8,658 bases of DNA, from contig CAZUPK010000014.1 in assembly GCA_964622255.1 (NCBI GenBank), positions 1-8,658 of the forward strand. The letters run 5' to 3'. The position numbers and the translations under genes were made by a program. Source of the DNA: SZUA-1377 sp964622255. Lineage in GTDB: Bacteria > Campylobacterota > Campylobacteria > Campylobacterales > QNZT01. Under the pieces are notes generated by a model. The model was not told the origin of the DNA. It was given only the letters and a program-made list of their open reading frames with translations, and searched no databases. Of this stretch, positions 6,084 through 8,658 are shown one piece after another. Each line of letters starts with the position of its first letter. The first letter of the stretch is position 1.

Positions 6084-6690
6084 GGAGAAAAAAAGAGCTA
6101 TAGCTTTAAAGTTTCTTCCAAAACTATTTTATCTTTTAACAAAAGCCCTTTTTGCTACTTGTAAAAAGGAATATAATCTGCCTAAAAAACCAAACTCTCC
6201 TATCTTAGTAGCTTTTTGGCACGAGCATATCTTGCTTAGTCCTTTTATATTTAGAAAGCTTATGGGAGATGAAAAAATCTCTGTTATTATAAGTAAACAC
6301 TTTGATGGACAAATCATAGCAAAAACTGTGGAAAACTTTGGTATAGGTTATATAAAAGGTAGTAGCACTAGAGGTGGTATAAAAGCTTTAAAGGAGAGTT
6401 TTAAACTTTTAGATAATAAAGAGTGTGTAGCCATAACTCCAGATGGTCCAAAAGGTCCAAGGCACTCAGTAGCCGATGGTATAGTTGCTATTTCACAAAA
6501 AAAAAAGGTTCCTATAGTTGCCTTTAGCTATACTGCAAGCTCTTTTTGGAGATTAAATAGTTGGGATAAGTTTTTGATACCTAAACCATTTTCAACTATA
6601 AAACTTTATGCTAGTGAGCCATTTTACTTAGATGATTTATCTACTGATGATGCTAAAGATTTGATAAAAGAGAGGTTAGGGGATGTTTAA
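6064..6690 (+). CDS. DUF374 lysophospholipid acyltransferase-like membrane protein
   Basis: About 208 residues, of the PlsC-related DUF374 group. Visible motifs: WHEH at 52-55 (the His-containing motif, in FWHEHILLSPF), SKHFDGQIIA at 77-86, GIGYIKGSSTRGG at 93-105, TPDGPKGPRHSVADG at 125-139, and IPKPFSTIKLYASEPF near the end. The family is thought to transfer acyl chains to lipid acceptors at the inner membrane; the substrate is unknown. The N-terminal hydrophobic segment (LKFLPKLFYLLTKALFATC) probably inserts in or lies on the membrane. I chose ATG 6064; a longer frame from TTG 6034 adds ten residues that lie wholly within miaB. An A10 run at 6497-6506 falls in Gln-Lys-Lys-Lys codons. The stop overlaps the next start by 8 bp. 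Confidence 0.85.
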   Translation: MANLLTKEKKRAIALKFLPKLFYLLTKALFATCKKEYNLPKKPNSPILVAFWHEHILLSPFIFRKLMGDEKISVIISKHFDGQIIAKTVENFGIGYIKGSSTRGGIKALKESFKLLDNKECVAITPDGPKGPRHSVADGIVAISQKKKVPIVAFSYTASSFWRLNSWDKFLIPKPFSTIKLYASEPFYLDDLSTDDAKDLIKERLGDV

Positions 6691-7132
6691 AAAGCTTTTT
6701 TTTATCTTAGTTACTATCGTATTTTTATTGGTTTTGTTTTTTGTAGGTTTTAGTAATTCTTATAAATATTCGCTTGAAGCAAAGATAAAATACGCACTTG
6801 GAGACTATAAAGAGGCTATAAGATTAGCAAGTAAAGCTTTTGAACTAGATCCTTATAACAAAATGGCTTTTTCTATTTTAGCTCAAAGTAAAAATTCTAT
6901 AAAAATTTTAGACTATATAAGTGATGCTAAAGATTATTTAAAAAAGATAAATACTCTTTCAAAAAAAAGTAACTTTAGTAATGCTGATAAAATCAAAATA
7001 AAGATGATATGTGAGCTTATGATAGGAAGATTTAAAAAATTAGTTCCTAGTGTTATGACAGAAAAATCTCTATATAAAAAGAGTAAAAAATTGTATAAAG
7101 AGTTTGTAAAAATATATGAAAAGTTGGATTAA
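6683..7132 (+). CDS. Membrane-anchored TPR-like protein
   Basis: A 149-residue protein. Residues 4-25 (KLFFILVTIVFLLVLFFVGF) form one N-terminal membrane anchor, followed by NSYKYSLEAKIKYALGDYKE and AIRLASKAFELDPYNKMAFS, a TPR hairpin with the usual G-D-Y and A-x-x-L-D-P spacing at about 30-65. The rest is Lys-rich helix. It probably works as a periplasmic scaffold, with a small cytoplasmic end. ATG 6683 lies inside the 3' end of the acyltransferase gene after AGAGGTTAGGGG, a strong ribosome site. Small TPR proteins of this kind often sit beside pilus or secretion genes, which fits the genes downstream, but the specific role is unknown. Confidence 0.8.
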   Translation: MFKKLFFILVTIVFLLVLFFVGFSNSYKYSLEAKIKYALGDYKEAIRLASKAFELDPYNKMAFSILAQSKNSIKILDYISDAKDYLKKINTLSKKSNFSNADKIKIKMICELMIGRFKKLVPSVMTEKSLYKKSKKLYKEFVKIYEKLD

Positions 7133-7226
7133 AAAAGAGGTTTATAACTTTATCGATTATCTAAAAGAGATTAAAAATTTTATAAAATATTTAATAACTC
7201 TTAGTAGAAATCCCAATGGTCTTTAG
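7116..7226 (+). pseudogene. Possible truncated gene start cut off by the IS605-like insert
   Basis: An ATG at 7116, overlapping the end of the TPR gene by 17 bp as in the rest of this operon, opens a 36-residue frame. It reads MKSWIKKEVYNFIDYLKEIK, then NFIKYLITLSR, and its last codons (NPNGL, stop TAG 7224-7226) lie inside the first hairpin of the insert. The start MKSWIKKEVYNFI resembles MFSFIKKRFLYRFI, the N-terminus predicted for the gene after the insert, and the flanking DNA is also similar (AAAAAT-start, then an A-run and AGGTTT). It may be the original or duplicated 5' end of that gene. No strong ribosome site is visible, and chance is possible in such Lys/Ile-rich sequence. Confidence 0.3.
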
Positions 7227-7236
7227 CCGTTGGGAT
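7210..7236. repeat. Left-end hairpin of the IS605-like element
   Basis: A 10-bp stem (one G-T pair) with loop TCTTTAG, followed by GAATGCTTGATTTTTG. Its loop and stem core (CCCAATGG...CCGTTGGG) match the right-end hairpin closely, as expected for the subterminal hairpins read by a TnpA-type HUH transposase. Confidence 0.65.
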
Positions 7237-7242
7237 GAATGC

Positions 7243-7272
7243 TTGATTTTTGTATTTGTTATGTGTTATAAT
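7243..7272 (+). promoter_or_regulatory. Strong sigma70-type promoter inside the insert
   Basis: TTGATT (7243-7248), an 18-nt spacer, and consensus TATAAT (7267-7272) preceded by TGT, an extended -10. It is one of the best promoters in the window and points into the structured RNA region. Transcription would begin around 7279-7282 and, if not terminated, continue into the gene at 7515. Confidence 0.65.
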
Positions 7273-7278
7273 ATCCTC

Positions 7279-7463
7279 ATCTACGACAGGAACTGTCGAA
7301 AGTTATACCTGTCAGATATGATAAGTGAGACTACAAGGATAAGGAGTTGGAGTTCGACCTCTGTAAAATCCTCGTATGAGGAATGAGTCGATAACCAAGT
7401 CTAATCCTCGTGGGCATTATCAGGGCAGGAAGCCTAATCGTCTTTAGCGATTGGGTAGTTCAC
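7279..7463 (+). ncRNA. Stand-alone omega-RNA-like structured RNA
   Basis: About 185 nt with a dense set of pairings and higher GC than its surroundings. They include GACAGG (7285-7290) with CCTGTC (7308-7313), or alternatively CGACA with TGTCG (7284-7298); TGATAA (7319-7324) with TTATCA (7417-7422), closing a multibranch core; a bulged stem GAGTTG / CGACCTC at about 7344-7361; CCTC-GTAT-GAGG at 7370-7381; and the terminal hairpin 7433-7455. The 3' tail matches the TnpB-type omega-RNA (reRNA) ending, after which the guide would be the flanking DNA from 7464 on. A promoter inside the element favours this layout over the IscB/HEARO type, whose guide is at the 5' end. No stretch in it is recognisable as the 3' end of tnpB. 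Class assignment is from memory of family ends. Confidence 0.5.
7433..7455. repeat. Right-end hairpin of the IS605-like element
   Basis: An 8-bp stem (one G-T pair) with loop TCTTTAG, preceded by GGGCAGGAAG and followed by TAGTTCAC. The flanks match the typical 3' terminus of TnpB omega-RNAs, where the guide begins just after TTCAC or TTCAA. Confidence 0.65.
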
Positions 7464-7514
7464 AAAGTGAGAGTTATAAAAAAGTTCATCCTTTGGCAAA
7501 GTTTGGAGAAAAAT

Positions 7515-8462
7515 TTGTTTAGTTTTATAAAAAAAAGGTTTTTATATAGGTTTATTTTAGTATATATCAACAATCTAAATGTAAATGTTCATACTTATGA
7601 TATTAAAAATTTAAAAGTTCTACATCAAGCTAGTGAGGATTTTTCTTTAGAAACTGCAGATACTTTTACCAAAGAGCTTGTTGAATATATAAATAAACAA
7701 CAAGAGGAGATTATGAGAAGTTATGTAGTTTCTTTATTAAATTCTCAAGGTCAAGGAATAATCCCTACATGCAGTAGTTCTAAATTTAAAAAATACCACA
7801 TAGATAGGAGATATATTTACAGTATTTGCATAAATGAAATGTTTGTAAATTATGTTACTAAAATAGATGTAAAATGGGTTCAAAAAACTTTTGCAAAAAC
7901 AGGCATTGATTTACTTTTTTCTCCATTTACTATATTACAAGATATAATATTTATCGAAAATGATACTATGCAAACCGTTTCATATATTTTACAGACTAAC
8001 CATACACTAACTTTGATGATTGCACAAGATGGTAAGATTCTTTATGGCTCTTTTTTTGAAATAAATAACGATGTAAATCCTCTGTATTGTGATTATGATT
8101 ATTGTAAAAATGATGAAGATGATGAAGATGAGTTTAAAATAGATGAAGAGATAGATTTTGAAAATGATTTTGATGATTTTGATGATTTTGATGATGAAAG
8201 TATTTATGAGAGGGAGGTTTCTTTAGTAGAGGAAAATAAAACTTTTACAAAATTTTTAAATAATTCTTTAAAAGAATTTTATTCAAATGAAATATATAAT
8301 GGAAATTTTGTTGATAAGGTAAAGATTTATTCCGAAAAGAAAATCGATCAAAGTATTATTGGATATATAGAAAATGAATTGTTTTTACAAACAGAGGTTT
8401 GTGATATAGAGTTGGATGATTTGGTTTTGAAATTTTGTAAAAAAGAGGTTATAGGTGTATAG
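7515..8462 (+). CDS. Acidic protein of unknown function, possibly PilM/GspL-like
   Basis: About 315 residues from TTG 7515, chosen because GGAG (7505-7508) lies six bases upstream and the protein then begins MFSFIKKRFLYRFI. The frame is open back to GTG 7410, but those extra codons derive from the insert's right end; GTG 7467 is a second alternative. The N-terminus is basic and hydrophobic, then YINNLNVNVHTYDIK suggests a beta strand. The middle has KIDVKWVQKTFAKTGIDLLF and LQDIIFIENDTMQTVSYILQ followed by TNHTLTLMIAQDGKILYGSF. A very acidic linker follows (NDEDDEDEFKIDEE, NDFDDFDDFDDE), then a C-terminal domain. The order of a soluble actin-like/recruitment-type protein followed by a bitopic basic protein recalls PilM-PilN or GspL-GspM, but no ATP-binding motif was certain. 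Confidence 0.7.
   Translation: MFSFIKKRFLYRFILVYINNLNVNVHTYDIKNLKVLHQASEDFSLETADTFTKELVEYINKQQEEIMRSYVVSLLNSQGQGIIPTCSSSKFKKYHIDRRYIYSICINEMFVNYVTKIDVKWVQKTFAKTGIDLLFSPFTILQDIIFIENDTMQTVSYILQTNHTLTLMIAQDGKILYGSFFEINNDVNPLYCDYDYCKNDEDDEDEFKIDEEIDFENDFDDFDDFDDESIYEREVSLVEENKTFTKFLNNSLKEFYSNEIYNGNFVDKVKIYSEKKIDQSIIGYIENELFLQTEVCDIELDDLVLKFCKKEVIGV
8166..8195 (+). repeat. 9-bp tandem repeat encoding Asp-Phe-Asp units
   Basis: GATTTTGAT is repeated three times exactly (8166-8174, 8175-8183, 8184-8192), followed by GAT, encoding DFD-DFD-DFD-D in the acidic linker. The unit is a multiple of three, so copy changes alter linker length without breaking the frame. A second short repeat (GATGAAGAT-like) lies just upstream near 8110-8130. 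Confidence 0.85.
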
Positions 8463-8658
8463 TTTCATAGTTCCTAGAAAAAAAATCACAATAGATACTC
8501 TTACTTATGTATGGCTTTTATTTATACTTTTTACTACTATAATATTAACAGCTATTGGTTTTTATATTGATGGTAAAAATAGTAAATTTGATTTATACAA
8601 AAACGAGATTAAAAATAAAATAGAAAAAAAGATAGAGAAGAGGAAAAAGAGAGAGAAA
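8455..8658 (+). CDS. Bitopic membrane protein, 5' part (runs off the window), possibly PilN-like
   Basis: The start is GTG at 8455, overlapping the previous gene's stop by 8 bp, with AGAGG seven bases upstream (8444-8448). It is open to the last base, giving 68 residues. It begins VYSFIVPRKKITIDTLTYVW, followed by one membrane segment (about 19-37, LLFILFTTIILTAIGFYI) and then a highly charged Lys/Glu-rich helix (KNEIKNKIEKKIEKRKKREK) likely to be coiled coil. A short cytoplasmic start, one membrane span and a coiled coil match the topology of PilN/GspM-type inner-membrane assembly proteins, and its position right after a PilM/GspL-like candidate fits that. Topology is seen; the family is inferred. 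Downstream genes would decide it. Confidence 0.7.
   Translation, partial: MYSFIVPRKKITIDTLTYVWLLFILFTTIILTAIGFYIDGKNSKFDLYKNEIKNKIEKKIEKRKKREK

Larger units (their letters stand above)
7205..7463 (+). mobile_element. Non-autonomous IS200/IS605-like element (TnpB-type ends, no transposase)
   Basis: Two imperfectly related hairpins bound about 250 bp. The left is ATCCCAATGG / CCGTTGGGAT (7210-7219 / 7227-7236) and the right is CCTAATCG / CGATTGGG (7433-7440 / 7448-7455), each with the identical 7-nt loop TCTTTAG. The right end, GCAGGAAGCC + hairpin + GGGTAGTTCAC, has the form I know from right ends of IS200/IS605-family elements that carry tnpB. Subterminal hairpins at both ends, rather than terminal inverted repeats with a target duplication, are the hallmark of that family. 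No tnpA, tnpB or iscB frame is present, so mobility would need enzymes in trans. The right limit is set at TTCAC (7459-7463); the left limit, upstream of 7210, is uncertain. Confidence 0.6.

Noticed and set aside
5121..6317. - strand open frames at 5121-5366 and 6129-6317
   Set aside because: Antisense to miaB and the acyltransferase, which have clear catalytic motifs on the + strand.
7281..7386. Remnant of the tnpB 3' coding end overlapping the RNA
   Set aside because: One frame is open to a TGA near 7384, but none of its residues match a TnpB zinc-finger or RuvC motif that I can recognise.
7279..7463. HEARO RNA (IscB-associated) instead of a TnpB-type omega-RNA
   Set aside because: Not excluded, but a promoter inside the element places the guide at the 3' side, and the GGTAGTTCAC tail fits TnpB right ends; no HNH/IscB gene follows.
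7410..7514. Longer start (GTG 7410) for the acidic protein, adding 35 residues
   Set aside because: These codons are formed by the right-end hairpin of the insert and have no ribosome site; TTG 7515 with GGAG six bases upstream is better.

Overview
The window looks like a chromosomal segment of a Campylobacterota (epsilonproteobacterial) species, probably from the Sulfurimonas/Sulfurovum/Arcobacter side of the phylum. The evidence is low GC, frequent TTG and GTG starts, the pairing of an HP0268-type small protein with miaB, a short NusA without the C-terminal acidic repeats, and extended -10 promoters (TGnTATAAT) with weak -35 boxes. The genus is inferred, not proven.

Layout. (1) 1-1340, + strand: the 3' end of cas1, cas2 overlapping it by 4 bases, an AT-rich leader of about 165 bp with inverted repeats, and a very short CRISPR array (three repeats, two spacers). 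Any interference genes lie left of the window. (2) 1396-2493, - strand: the translation-associated ATPase ychF, convergent with the CRISPR locus. (3) 2494-2899: a gap of about 400 bp with two possible decayed coding fragments, a dyad and the promoter of the next gene. (4) 2900-3226, + strand: a small secreted protein of unknown function, converging on nusA (3243-4361, - strand) across a strong hairpin. (5) 4500-8658, + strand: a tightly packed, probably co-transcribed series: HP0268-like protein, miaB, a DUF374 lysophospholipid acyltransferase, a membrane-anchored TPR protein, then a short mobile-element-like insert, a 315-residue acidic protein and the start of a bitopic membrane protein. The last two resemble in layout, but are not proven to be, a PilM/PilN-like pair of a type IV pilus, type II secretion or DNA-uptake machine.

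The most interesting feature is the insert at about 7205-7463. Two hairpins share the loop TCTTTAG and flank about 200 nt. Between them lie a good sigma70-type promoter and a structured stretch whose 3' end (GCAGGAAGCC, hairpin, GGGTAGTTCAC) looks like the right end and omega-RNA tail of IS200/IS605 TnpB elements. No tnpA, tnpB or iscB is present. It therefore looks like a stand-alone omega-RNA or a non-autonomous IS605 derivative. It sits between the TPR gene and the next gene, may have broken or displaced that gene's 5' end, and may now supply a promoter to it.

The rest is ordinary core housekeeping (translation, tRNA modification, transcription elongation, lipid metabolism) next to a small adaptation module.
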